A stretch of 38,479 bases of DNA, taken from NCBI GenBank assembly GCA_035528895.1, contig DATKXS010000142.1, forward strand, positions 1 through 38,479, in the 5' to 3' direction. The notes beneath the pieces are model-generated. The model searched no databases and was not told the DNA's origin. It saw nothing but the letters and a program-made list of their open reading frames with translations. The position numbers and the translations under genes are program-made. The DNA is from UBA8522 sp035528895. Its GTDB lineage: Bacteria > Acidobacteriota > Aminicenantia > Aminicenantales > UBA8522. Below, piece by piece: positions 31,446 through 38,479 of this stretch; position 1 is the stretch's first letter; the number at the start of each line of letters is the position of its first letter.

Positions 31446-32888
31446 ATGTCATCCCTGCACGAAAAGGTCCTTTCCCTGGCCCAGAGGATCGAACAGAACA
31501 ACCGCTGGCGGCAGGCGGAATCGGTCAACCTGATCCCTTCCGAAACGACCCCGTCACTGCTGGTCAAGCTATGCGAGATCTCCGACCCCGCCGGTCGATA
31601 CGCCGAGCACCGGATGATGAAGGGCGAGGAGGTTTACTTCTATCAGGGGACCGATTTCATCCGCGATGTGGAGATCGAGGCCCGGAAGGAACTGGGCCAG
31701 TTCTTCGGCTGCACGGACGTCGAGCTCCGGCCGATCAGCGGTCAGATGGCCAACGAGGTCGTCTTCAAGGCCATGGTCCGCTTCCTCAACCGAGCGCGGC
31801 CGAAGGGACAGCCGATGCGGAAGATGCGCCTGGTGATGAATAACGACCTCACCAAAGGCGGGCATCTCAGCTCCCAGCCGATGGGCGCGTTGTTCAATTT
31901 CGTCGAGGAAGACCCCGAGGCCGGAAAGGAGAACGTCCTCCATTTCCCCGTGGCGGACGAAAATCCGTATAAGGCGGATCTGAAAAAGCTGGGGGAGCTG
32001 CTGGATCAGCATCGACCGGAGCTCCTCATCTTCGGCAAGAGCATGTTCCTGTATCCCGAACCGGTGGAGTTCGTCGCCCGGATCGTCGAGGGGTGGCCGG
32101 AGCGTCCGGTGGTCATGTACGACATGGCCCACGTCCTCGGGCTCCACGGCGCTTTCCAGGAGCCGCTCGGCCAAGGAGCGGACGTCATCACGGGCAGCAC
32201 CCACAAGACCTTTTTCGGGCCGCAGCGGGGGATCATCGCCGGGAATTTTCCCAAGGACAGCCGGCTCCGCAACTTCTGGCTCGATGTCAAGAGCCGGGCC
32301 TTCCCGGGGTCGACGAGCAACCATCACCTGGGCACCTTGCTGGCGCTCTTGATGGCGACCTACGAAATGAACGCCTTCAAGACGGAGTACCAGAAGCAGG
32401 TCCGGGCGAACGCCAAAGCCTTCGCCAAGGCCCTGAAGAGCCACGGCGTCCCGGTCGAGGGCGACGAAAACGACGGGTTCACCGAGACCCACCAGGTCCT
32501 GATCCGGGTCCGCCGCTTCGGACCCGGGCAGGAGGTCGCCCGGCGTCTGGAGAACAACAATATCATCGCCAACTATCAAGCCCTCCCGGACGATGAGACC
32601 TTCCTGGATTCGAGCGGCATCCGGCTGGGGGTCCAGGAGATGACCCGGTTCGGCATGATGGAGAAGGACTTCGATGTCCTGGCCGGATACATCGCCGAGG
32701 TCGTCGTCCGGAACAAAGCGGTCCAGGACGAGGTCCGCAAGCTGCGGCGCGATTTTCTGGAGATGAAGTTCTGCCTGTCTTCCGAGGAGGCGGTGCCGCT
32801 GGCGGCCCGGATCCTGGAAAGCGTCTTTCCCCGGCCGGGGTTCATCGCCGGCCTGGCCGAAGAACTGACCGAAGGAAAGGGAAAATGA
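31446..32888 (+). CDS. Divergent serine hydroxymethyltransferase-like PLP enzyme
   Basis: 480 aa, fold-type I PLP enzyme. SHMT features: NLIPSET near 28-34 (canonical NLIASEN), YFYQGTDFIRDVE (canonical YYGG/VD-E block), DMAH at 226-229 and the PLP-lysine loop GSTHKTFFGPQRG with Lys254 (canonical TTHKTLRGPRGG). It is longer than bacterial GlyA (about 415 aa), with a C-terminal extension, and several blocks are altered. SHMT makes glycine and methylene-tetrahydrofolate; the next gene, purD, consumes glycine. It is probably the SHMT of this organism or a relative acting on another amino acid. The 3' end overlaps purD by ATGA. Confidence 0.82.
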   Translation: MSSLHEKVLSLAQRIEQNNRWRQAESVNLIPSETTPSLLVKLCEISDPAGRYAEHRMMKGEEVYFYQGTDFIRDVEIEARKELGQFFGCTDVELRPISGQMANEVVFKAMVRFLNRARPKGQPMRKMRLVMNNDLTKGGHLSSQPMGALFNFVEEDPEAGKENVLHFPVADENPYKADLKKLGELLDQHRPELLIFGKSMFLYPEPVEFVARIVEGWPERPVVMYDMAHVLGLHGAFQEPLGQGADVITGSTHKTFFGPQRGIIAGNFPKDSRLRNFWLDVKSRAFPGSTSNHHLGTLLALLMATYEMNAFKTEYQKQVRANAKAFAKALKSHGVPVEGDENDGFTETHQVLIRVRRFGPGQEVARRLENNNIIANYQALPDDETFLDSSGIRLGVQEMTRFGMMEKDFDVLAGYIAEVVVRNKAVQDEVRKLRRDFLEMKFCLSSEEAVPLAARILESVFPRPGFIAGLAEELTEGKGK

Positions 32889-34153
32889 AAGTCCTGGTCG
32901 TCGGTTCAGGGGGAAGAGAGCATGCCCTGGCCTGGAAGATATCCCAGAGCCCCTTGGTGAACAAGCTCTACTGCGCTCCCGGCAATCCGGGGACGATGAG
33001 CGTCGCTGAGAACGTCCCCATTCCGGACACGGGCATCCAGGGGCTGGCGAAATTCAGCGCGGACAAAAAGATCGACCTGACCTTGGTCGGACCGGAAGTC
33101 CTCCTTACCCTGGGCATCGTCGACGAGTTCGAGGAGAGGGGGCTGCGCATCTTCGGCCCCAACCGAAAGGCGGCCGAGATCGAGGGCAGCAAGGTCTTCG
33201 CCAAGCAGTTCATGGAACGGCACCGGCTCCCCACGGCGCGTTTCAAGGTGGCCGAGACGCCGACCCAGGCCCTCCGCATCCTGAGGTCCGGCGAATTTTT
33301 CTTTCCCCTGGTGATCAAGGCGGACGGACTGGCGGCCGGCAAGGGCGCCATTGTCTGCCCCAGCCCGCGTAAGGCCGAGGAAGCGGTGGATATGATCATG
33401 GTCGAGCGGCAGTTCGGAGATGCCGGCAAAAAAATATTGGTGGAAGAGTTCCTTAAGGGCAAGGAAGTCTCCTTCATCGTCATCTCGGACGGCGCCAAGT
33501 TGCAGCCGCTGGTGACGACCATGGACCACAAGGCCGCCTACGACAGAGACCGCGGGCCGAACACGGGCGGCATGGGCGCCATCTCGCCGTCGCCGTTCAT
33601 CACACCCGATCTCTTCTCCGAGATCATCAACACCATCGTCTTCCCGACCATCAACCGGCTCCGCGAGGAAGGCCGGACGTTCAAGGGTGTCCTCTACGTC
33701 GGCCTGATGCTCACCGAGGAAGGCCCCAAGGTGTTGGAGTATAACTGCCGGTTCGGCGACCCCGAGACTCAGGTCCAAATGGTCCGGATGGAATCCGACC
33801 TGGTCGAGGTGCTACTCAACGTCATCTCCGGGAATGTCCTCAAGTCGGAGATCCAATGGAACTCCAAGGCCTCGGGCTGTGTCGTCCTGGCTTCCGGCGG
33901 GTACCCGCTCTCCTACGAGAAGGGGAAGCCGATCAGCGGACTCGGGGAGGCGGCGAACCTCCCCGGGATCACCGTTTTTCATGCCGGGACGAGATCTGAG
34001 GGCGAGCAGTATCTCACCAATGGCGGGCGCGTCCTCAATGTCTGTGCTTCTGAGAAGACCCTGGCTGAGACCATGGAGAAAATCTATGGCGCCATTTCTC
34101 AGATCTCTTTCGAAGGGATGCATTTCCGGCGGGATATCGGAGCTTTGCGATAG
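32885..34153 (+). CDS. purD: Phosphoribosylamine-glycine ligase PurD
   Basis: 422 aa. ATP-dependent ligation of glycine to phosphoribosylamine in purine synthesis. N-terminal MKVLVVGSGGREHALAWKI is the GARS signature; the ATP-grasp core has KADGLAAGKGA (about 142-152) and DRGPNTGGMGAISPSP, with metal-binding EYNCRFGDPETQ (about 286-297). Length and domain order are normal. It is coupled to the SHMT-like gene upstream and is 9 bases before purE. Confidence 0.97.
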   Translation: MKVLVVGSGGREHALAWKISQSPLVNKLYCAPGNPGTMSVAENVPIPDTGIQGLAKFSADKKIDLTLVGPEVLLTLGIVDEFEERGLRIFGPNRKAAEIEGSKVFAKQFMERHRLPTARFKVAETPTQALRILRSGEFFFPLVIKADGLAAGKGAIVCPSPRKAEEAVDMIMVERQFGDAGKKILVEEFLKGKEVSFIVISDGAKLQPLVTTMDHKAAYDRDRGPNTGGMGAISPSPFITPDLFSEIINTIVFPTINRLREEGRTFKGVLYVGLMLTEEGPKVLEYNCRFGDPETQVQMVRMESDLVEVLLNVISGNVLKSEIQWNSKASGCVVLASGGYPLSYEKGKPISGLGEAANLPGITVFHAGTRSEGEQYLTNGGRVLNVCASEKTLAETMEKIYGAISQISFEGMHFRRDIGALR

Positions 34154-34162
34154 GAGGAGGAC

Positions 34163-34651
34163 ATGGACGTCGTCATTTTTATTGGCAGCGAATCAGACCT
34201 TGAAATGGTCGCGGATGCCGGCCGCATCCTCGACGAATTCGGCGTCTCCCATCGCCTGGAGGTGACCTCGGCCCACCGCTCGCCCGAGCGGACGAGAACG
34301 CTCATCTCGGAGAGCGAGAACAAGGGGGCGAAGGTCTTCATCGCCGTCGCCGGCAAGGCCGCTCATTTGGCCGGCTTCGTGGCAGGGCACACCTCTCTTC
34401 CCGTCATCGGCGTCCCGGTGGAGAGCGCCGGGCTCGGCGGAATGGACGCGCTGCTATCGACCGTCCAGATGCCCAAGGGGGTACCCGTGGCCACCATGGG
34501 ATTGGGCAAGGCCGGCGCATTCAATGCGGCCGTCCTGGCCGTTCAGATCCTGAGCCTCGAGGATCCGACCTTGAAAAAAAAGCTGGCGGAGTACAAGAAG
34601 GCGCTGGCCGATCAGGTGGAGAATTTCTCGAAGAACATCCGGAAATCGTGA
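34163..34651 (+). CDS. purE: 5-(carboxyamino)imidazole ribonucleotide mutase PurE
   Basis: 162 aa. Carboxylation/rearrangement step of purine synthesis. The GSESDLEMV motif (8-16) and the SAHRSPERT block with the catalytic His (about 37-45) are clear, then AGKAAHLAGFVAGHTSLPVIGVP. No purK is seen here; the protein may be class I with PurK elsewhere or class II using CO2 directly, which I cannot settle by eye. The 3' end overlaps mtaB by ATGA. Confidence 0.95.
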   Translation: MDVVIFIGSESDLEMVADAGRILDEFGVSHRLEVTSAHRSPERTRTLISESENKGAKVFIAVAGKAAHLAGFVAGHTSLPVIGVPVESAGLGGMDALLSTVQMPKGVPVATMGLGKAGAFNAAVLAVQILSLEDPTLKKKLAEYKKALADQVENFSKNIRKS

Positions 34652-35895
34652 TGCTCTCCTGCTTCATCCAGAACTTCGGCTGTCGCGTGAACCAGGCCGA
34701 GGCCTTTTCCTGGGCGGAAGAGCTCGAGCGCGGCGGGATGCGTTTGGAGGATGACCCGGCTCGGGCCGACTGGGTGATCGTCAACACCTGCACCCTGACA
34801 TCCAAGGCGGACCGGGACGTCCGCAAGTTCATCCGCCGGATTCCCCGGATCAATCCCGGGGCGAAGCTGGTTATCGCCGGCTGCTCGGTCGAGAGCGGAA
34901 CGCTCCAGAGCGAAACCCTGGGACCGGACGTGCTTCTCCTCTCGAACGCCGATAAGAAAGAATTGCCGCAGCGGATCCTGTCCCGTGCCGGGAGCCGGGC
35001 GGGCGCTGCGGAAACGCCCTTCCGTTCCCGCGCCCTGCTCAAAGTCCAGGACGGTTGTGACCTGCAATGTGCCTTCTGCATCATCCCGTCGGTGCGGGGC
35101 CCCAGCCGGAGTTTAGACCGAAAAGAGATCCTCGCCGGGGCCCGTCGGTTGATCGTCCGCGGCTTCCGGGAGATCGTCCTCTGCGGCATCCATCTTTCCT
35201 CTTACGGCTTCGACCTCAGGCCGCAGGATTCGTTGGCCGGGCTGCTCGGAGGCCTGCTGGAACTGGAGGGGCTGGGGAAGCTGAGGCTGAGCTCGCTCGA
35301 CCCGCGCAGCCTGGATGAGGAACTTATCCGTCTGATCACGGGAAGCTCCGGAGTCTGCCCCCATTTCCATCTCTCGCTCCAGCACGGTTCCGACCGTATC
35401 CTCAAGCGGATGGGACGGGGGTCGAGCTCCGCCGGCTACAGGCGAATTCTGGAGCGGCTGCGGGACGGTTCGCCGGCGGCGGCCCTGGGTGCGGACATCA
35501 TCGTCGGGTTTCCCGGGGAGGCGGAAGAGGATTTCGAGAGTCTCCAGGATTTTCTGGCAGGATCGCCTCTCGACTATCTCCACGTCTTTGCCTATTCTCC
35601 CCGGCCGGGCACTCCGGCAGCCGGATGGCCTCAGGTTGGGGAGCCGGAGAAGCGCCGGCGGTCGGCTGTATTGCGGGAGTTCTCCGCGGAGAGGCGCCGG
35701 GCCTTCAGACAGCGGTTCTTAGGGCAGGAGCTCGAGGCGATCGTCGTCAGGAAGAAAGGGTCAGGCGTCGAGCTCCTGACTTCGAACGACATCGCCGTCC
35801 GCGTTCCGCGGTGTTCCGGCCGGCCGGGCGGCGAGGCCAAAGTCAGGATCACGCGGGTGGAGCCGGAATGGACAGAGGGCGAAGAGGTCGCCTGA
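34648..35895 (+). CDS. mtaB: MiaB/MtaB-type tRNA methylthiotransferase (radical SAM)
   Basis: 415 aa. The N-terminal UPF0004 domain has cluster cysteines Cys12 (FGCRVNQ), Cys48 (NTCTLT) and Cys79 (AGCS). The radical SAM cluster is Cys137, Cys141 and Cys144 (GCDLQCAFC). A C-terminal TRAM-like segment occupies about 350-410. FGCRVNQAE and IPSVRGPSRS are typical of the MtaB/YqeV group, which methylthiolates t6A37 of tRNA; RimO and MiaB are less likely. It overlaps purE by ATGA. Confidence 0.9.
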   Translation: MMLSCFIQNFGCRVNQAEAFSWAEELERGGMRLEDDPARADWVIVNTCTLTSKADRDVRKFIRRIPRINPGAKLVIAGCSVESGTLQSETLGPDVLLLSNADKKELPQRILSRAGSRAGAAETPFRSRALLKVQDGCDLQCAFCIIPSVRGPSRSLDRKEILAGARRLIVRGFREIVLCGIHLSSYGFDLRPQDSLAGLLGGLLELEGLGKLRLSSLDPRSLDEELIRLITGSSGVCPHFHLSLQHGSDRILKRMGRGSSSAGYRRILERLRDGSPAAALGADIIVGFPGEAEEDFESLQDFLAGSPLDYLHVFAYSPRPGTPAAGWPQVGEPEKRRRSAVLREFSAERRRAFRQRFLGQELEAIVVRKKGSGVELLTSNDIAVRVPRCSGRPGGEAKVRITRVEPEWTEGEEVA

Positions 35896-35911
35896 AAAAA
35901 GAAGAGTGCTG

Positions 35912-37621
35912 ATGCCCAGGATCAAACGTCTGTCCTTCGAGATCTCCCAGAAGATCGCCGCGGGCGAGGTCATCGAGCGGCCCTTTTCCGTGGTCAAGGA
36001 GCTGGTCGAGAACTCGCTCGACGCCGGAGCCTCCGAGATCAGAGTCGAGCTCCAGACGGGAGGGAAGACGCTCATCCGGGTCCAGGACGATGGAGCGGGT
36101 ATGAGCCGCGAGGACGCGGAACTATGTTTTGAACGGCACGCCACGAGCAAGCTATCAAGCGAGGAAGACCTCGAGAAGATCTCGACGCTCGGCTTTCGCG
36201 GAGAGGCCCTGGCCAGCATCGCGGCCGTTTCTGAGATCGTGCTCAAGACGGCGGACGGCCGGGACGAACAGGGAACTCAAGTCGTGCGGAAGGGCAGCAA
36301 GCTTGTCTCGGAGACGGTGATCGCTTTCCCCCGCGGCACGGACATCGAAGTCAGGGACATCTTTTATAACCTGCCGGCGCGCCGGAAATTCCTCCGCTCC
36401 GAACGCTCCGAGCTGAGCCTGATCGTTCGCTATCTCAGCGGCGTGGCGCTGGCCTACCCCGAGGTCCGGTTCTCCCTCCAGCACGTCAGACGCCAGGTCT
36501 TGGACTGCCCGCGGGTGGGAAGCCACCGGGAGAGGATCTTCCAGATCTACGGGAAGGAAACCCTGGAGTGTCTTGTGGAGGTCGATTTCCAGGAAGGCGG
36601 GGGGCGGGTCTTCGGCTACGCCTCGCGGCCGCCGGCCGGTCGCCGGGATAAGGGCCACCAGTTGTTTTTTGTCAACAAACGGCCGGTCAAGGACCGCATT
36701 CTCCAGGCTGCCCTGAACCAGGCTTATCGTGGCCTTCTGGAGAAGGACCAGTTTGCGGAAGCCTTCCTCTTTTTGATCCTTCCTTACGATGAGGTCGATG
36801 TCAACGTCCATCCCACCAAGGCCGAAGTCCGGTTCCGCGAGTCGCAGCTCGTCTTTTACCTCCTGCTCAGATCCGTGGGAACGGCCCTGCTCAAAGAGAG
36901 AGGTCTTAAAGAGATCTATGCGGCCGCGCCGGAAACCGGTCCGAGGATGAGGGTGGGGGAGGCAATGCCGGGCCGGTCAGAAGGTGTCGACCGCCGGACG
37001 GACCTCACCCAGATGATATTTCCCGCGCCGGGCCAACGCGCGGAAGAGAAGGGGCCGACTCGGGTTCTGGGCCAGTACCTCGATATGTATATCGTCGCCG
37101 CCGGAGAGGACGGGCTCCTGGTCATCGACCAGCACAACGCCCATGAACGGGTCCTCTACGAGAGATACAAGGAGATCGATGCCCGGAAGAGCTGGCCTCA
37201 GAAAATACCCTTGATCCCGATCCTCATGGACCTCTCCCCCGCCCAGGTCATGAACCTGGAAAAGGACCAGACCGTCCTGGAGGAGGCCGGTTTCCGGGCG
37301 GAGGGAATGGGCGGAAGGACCTATGCGCTCACCGGTTTTCCCGATATCTTCGAGGCCGACGAGGCCCGGAAAATCTTCCTCGAACTTCTCGACGAGAGCG
37401 AGGGAGAGGTCGGCCGCAAGCGGGAAAGAATGCTGGCGACTCTTGCCTGCAGGACCGCGGTCAAAGCCCACGAACCGCTGACGCTGGATAAAATGGAATA
37501 CCTGGTCCAGGAACTCTTTCGAACCTCGAACCCTTCCCTCTGCCCTCACGGCCGGCCGATCGTCGTCAAGGTTGGAAAAGACGAGATCGAAAAAGGCCTC
37601 AAACGGACCAGCTCGCAATGA
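35912..37621 (+). CDS. mutL: DNA mismatch repair protein MutL (endonuclease type)
   Basis: 569 aa from ATG 35912. The GHKL ATPase domain has ENSLDAGA with Asn34, DDGAGM (59-64) and GFRGEAL (94-100). The C-terminal domain has DQHNAHERVLYE at 406-417, the DQHA(X)2E(X)4E metal site with Asn for Ala, plus ACR (Cys513) and CPHGRP (Cys544-His546), which complete the metal site of nicking MutL proteins. So it should be a latent endonuclease, as in bacteria without MutH. No mutS is in the window. An in-frame GTG at 35906 would add two residues. Confidence 0.96.
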   Translation: MPRIKRLSFEISQKIAAGEVIERPFSVVKELVENSLDAGASEIRVELQTGGKTLIRVQDDGAGMSREDAELCFERHATSKLSSEEDLEKISTLGFRGEALASIAAVSEIVLKTADGRDEQGTQVVRKGSKLVSETVIAFPRGTDIEVRDIFYNLPARRKFLRSERSELSLIVRYLSGVALAYPEVRFSLQHVRRQVLDCPRVGSHRERIFQIYGKETLECLVEVDFQEGGGRVFGYASRPPAGRRDKGHQLFFVNKRPVKDRILQAALNQAYRGLLEKDQFAEAFLFLILPYDEVDVNVHPTKAEVRFRESQLVFYLLLRSVGTALLKERGLKEIYAAAPETGPRMRVGEAMPGRSEGVDRRTDLTQMIFPAPGQRAEEKGPTRVLGQYLDMYIVAAGEDGLLVIDQHNAHERVLYERYKEIDARKSWPQKIPLIPILMDLSPAQVMNLEKDQTVLEEAGFRAEGMGGRTYALTGFPDIFEADEARKIFLELLDESEGEVGRKRERMLATLACRTAVKAHEPLTLDKMEYLVQELFRTSNPSLCPHGRPIVVKVGKDEIEKGLKRTSSQ

Positions 37622-37630
37622 CTTATTATT

Positions 37631-37646
37631 TAATACGTTCGTATTA
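37631..37646. promoter_or_regulatory. Perfect dyad, operator-like site after mutL
   Basis: TAATACGTTCGTATTA: 7-base arms TAATACG/CGTATTA around a TT centre, 10 bases after the mutL stop. AT-rich dyads of this size are typical operators of small helix-turn-helix regulators. It lies 194 bases before the winged-helix gene at 37840. It lacks the GC stem and T-run of an intrinsic terminator. The rest of 37622-37839 holds no gene I can support. Confidence 0.4.
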
Positions 37647-37839
37647 GTTAACAAGAATTATACCTATAGGACCGTTCCCCGATTTAGCTACAAAGATGAG
37701 CGGCAGTCTCTTGGCCAGTCCGGCTCTCTCTTCCATGTGATCTGGCGCGCTCAAATATTGGATTTTATAACTCTTCTCGCCTGCCCTAAGAGCGAGTTCA
37801 TCATAGAGCAGGTGAACTATCTTATTCAAGAGGGAACCC

Positions 37840-38232
37840 ATGTCTAAATGCGAAACGATAAATGATAAAAATTCTGAAGAACAACAAGAAGAAACTTGTG
37901 TCTACAAGGGTGCATTGCGAGATTTCTCAGCCATTCCGAACATCCTTTTCCGTGCCGGAAAGGCTATCTCAGCACCTGCACTACGTGTTTGGGGAACACT
38001 GGTGATGCATGCCCAAGGGAAAGGCCACAGTTTTCCTGGCATTAAGCTGTTGAGCAATGAAACAGGATTGGACAGGAAAGCCATTTTCAGGGCACTGGAC
38101 GAATTGGAATGGAAAAAAATGTTGAAAAGAAAGAAAACCGGAAGAGCAAACAACTATGTGCTTTACGACCCGATTCCAAAGTGGTTATTCCGACCAAGTG
38201 AGCGATTTTATCAAAGATTATCTGATAAATGA
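37840..38232 (+). CDS. Winged-helix (HTH_36-like) protein, replication-initiator type
   Basis: 130 aa, start supported by GAGGG 5 bases before the ATG. Residues about 25-108 form a helix-turn-helix/winged-helix unit: LRVWGTLVMHAQGKGHSFPG, then LLSNETGLDRKAIFRALDEL (recognition helices) and a basic wing KRKKTGRANNYVLYD. This arrangement resembles the HTH_36 domains of plasmid and phage replication proteins and of conjugative-element regulators. A Gln/Glu/Asn-rich N-terminus (6-20) precedes it. Codon use is AT-rich, unlike the GC-rich genes to the left, which suggests transfer. The exact role (replication or regulation) is not clear. Confidence 0.75.
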   Translation: MSKCETINDKNSEEQQEETCVYKGALRDFSAIPNILFRAGKAISAPALRVWGTLVMHAQGKGHSFPGIKLLSNETGLDRKAIFRALDELEWKKMLKRKKTGRANNYVLYDPIPKWLFRPSERFYQRLSDK

Positions 38233-38479
38233 GATTCATAATGATCCGGCGACAATAAGAGAAGAGCCGTTGGGGGCTTGTATTAATAGATATGTGGAAT
38301 CTCCCAAAATAAAAGATTGTGCCAAGAGAGCGGCATGGCTCGGGAATGATGAAACTCATTATTACAGAGAGTGGGCGGACAAAGATTTAGAGGACTTGAA
38401 ACGACTCTTGAAATTGACTCTGCATTGGATTGAAGACGAATGCGATACCAGACGAGCCGTTGAAGACATGCCAGGCCCG
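38156..38479 (+). CDS. Partial ORF cut by window end, DUF4145-like
   Basis: An open frame in the +1 frame relative to the winged-helix gene, overlapping its last 77 bases and open to the window edge (108 codons here). Possible starts are ATG 38156 or GTG 38198; the frame is closed by a TGA at 38123-38125. The segment CAKRAAWLGNDETHYYREW followed by a helix LEDLKRLLKLTLHWIE resembles the C-terminal part of DUF4145 domains (the LGND-H motif). Coding character is supported by absence of stops in AT-rich DNA and amphipathic helices. It may be a separate overlapping gene or the end of a frameshifted HTH fusion. Confidence 0.5.
   Translation, partial: MCFTTRFQSGYSDQVSDFIKDYLINEIHNDPATIREEPLGACINRYVESPKIKDCAKRAAWLGNDETHYYREWADKDLEDLKRLLKLTLHWIEDECDTRRAVEDMPGP

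Noticed and set aside
29465..31567. Minus-strand open frame of 700 codons opposite the protease and rpiB.
   Set aside because: It covers two clearly identified genes in antisense; no start signal or domain.
37644..37841. 65-codon minus-strand frame with a hydrophobic end, opposite the gap before the winged-helix gene.
   Set aside because: No ribosome site, no recognised family, and a competing plus-strand frame of similar length; neither can be supported.
1..38479. CRISPR arrays, tRNA or rRNA genes, insertion sequences.
   Set aside because: No regularly spaced direct repeats, cloverleaf-like sequences, rRNA blocks or transposase genes were seen.

Overview
The window is a GC-rich, gene-dense bacterial chromosome segment. 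Genes sit in tight directons with many 1-30 base overlaps, and there are no rRNA, tRNA, CRISPR or IS genes. A complete archaeal-type V/A-ATPase operon in place of an F-ATPase, a full Mrp/Mbh-type cation antiporter operon, a tatAC locus and de novo queuosine genes suggest an anaerobic, possibly Na+-based bacterium. My best guess is a relative of Candidatus Aminicenantes or Acidobacteriota. That is inference from gene content, not from a marker gene.

Layout. (1) 1-252: a non-coding leader with a REP-like inverted repeat. (2) 253-1591 (+): queF, then an EamA/DMT permease. (3) 9395-1707 (-): eleven overlapping genes, mrpE-F-G-mbhD-mbhE-mrpB-C-D1-D2-small protein-D3, behind a good sigma70-type promoter at 9490-9519. 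(4) 11219-9573 (-): queC-queD-queE, which with queF covers the path from carboxytetrahydropterin to preQ1. (5) 11323-12138 (+): an unrecognised 271-aa protein. (6) 12244-20362 (+): V/A-ATPase H-I-K-E-C-F-A-B-D, whose K subunit keeps the known Na+ ligands. (7) 20363-21057: an AT-richer spacer with a strong promoter. (8) 21058-24794 (+): two D-Ala-D-Ala-ligase-like ATP-grasp enzymes, a GNAT acetyltransferase and a lysine 2,3-aminomutase, an apparent beta-lysine conjugate pathway. (9) 29239-24950 (-): tatA-tatC-P-loop kinase-dCMP deaminase-exported double-SIS (MurQ/GCKR-like) protein. (10) 29345-37621 (+): S41 protease, rpiB, SHMT-like enzyme, purD, purE, mtaB, mutL. (11) 37622-38479: an AT-rich stretch with a winged-helix gene and an overlapping frame that runs off the window, possibly the edge of a mobile island.

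The Mrp complex and the V-ATPase could share a Na+ circuit. SHMT makes glycine, the substrate of PurD. The least explained parts are the beta-lysine/ATP-grasp cluster and the SIS protein with a twin-arginine-like signal peptide encoded in the tat operon.
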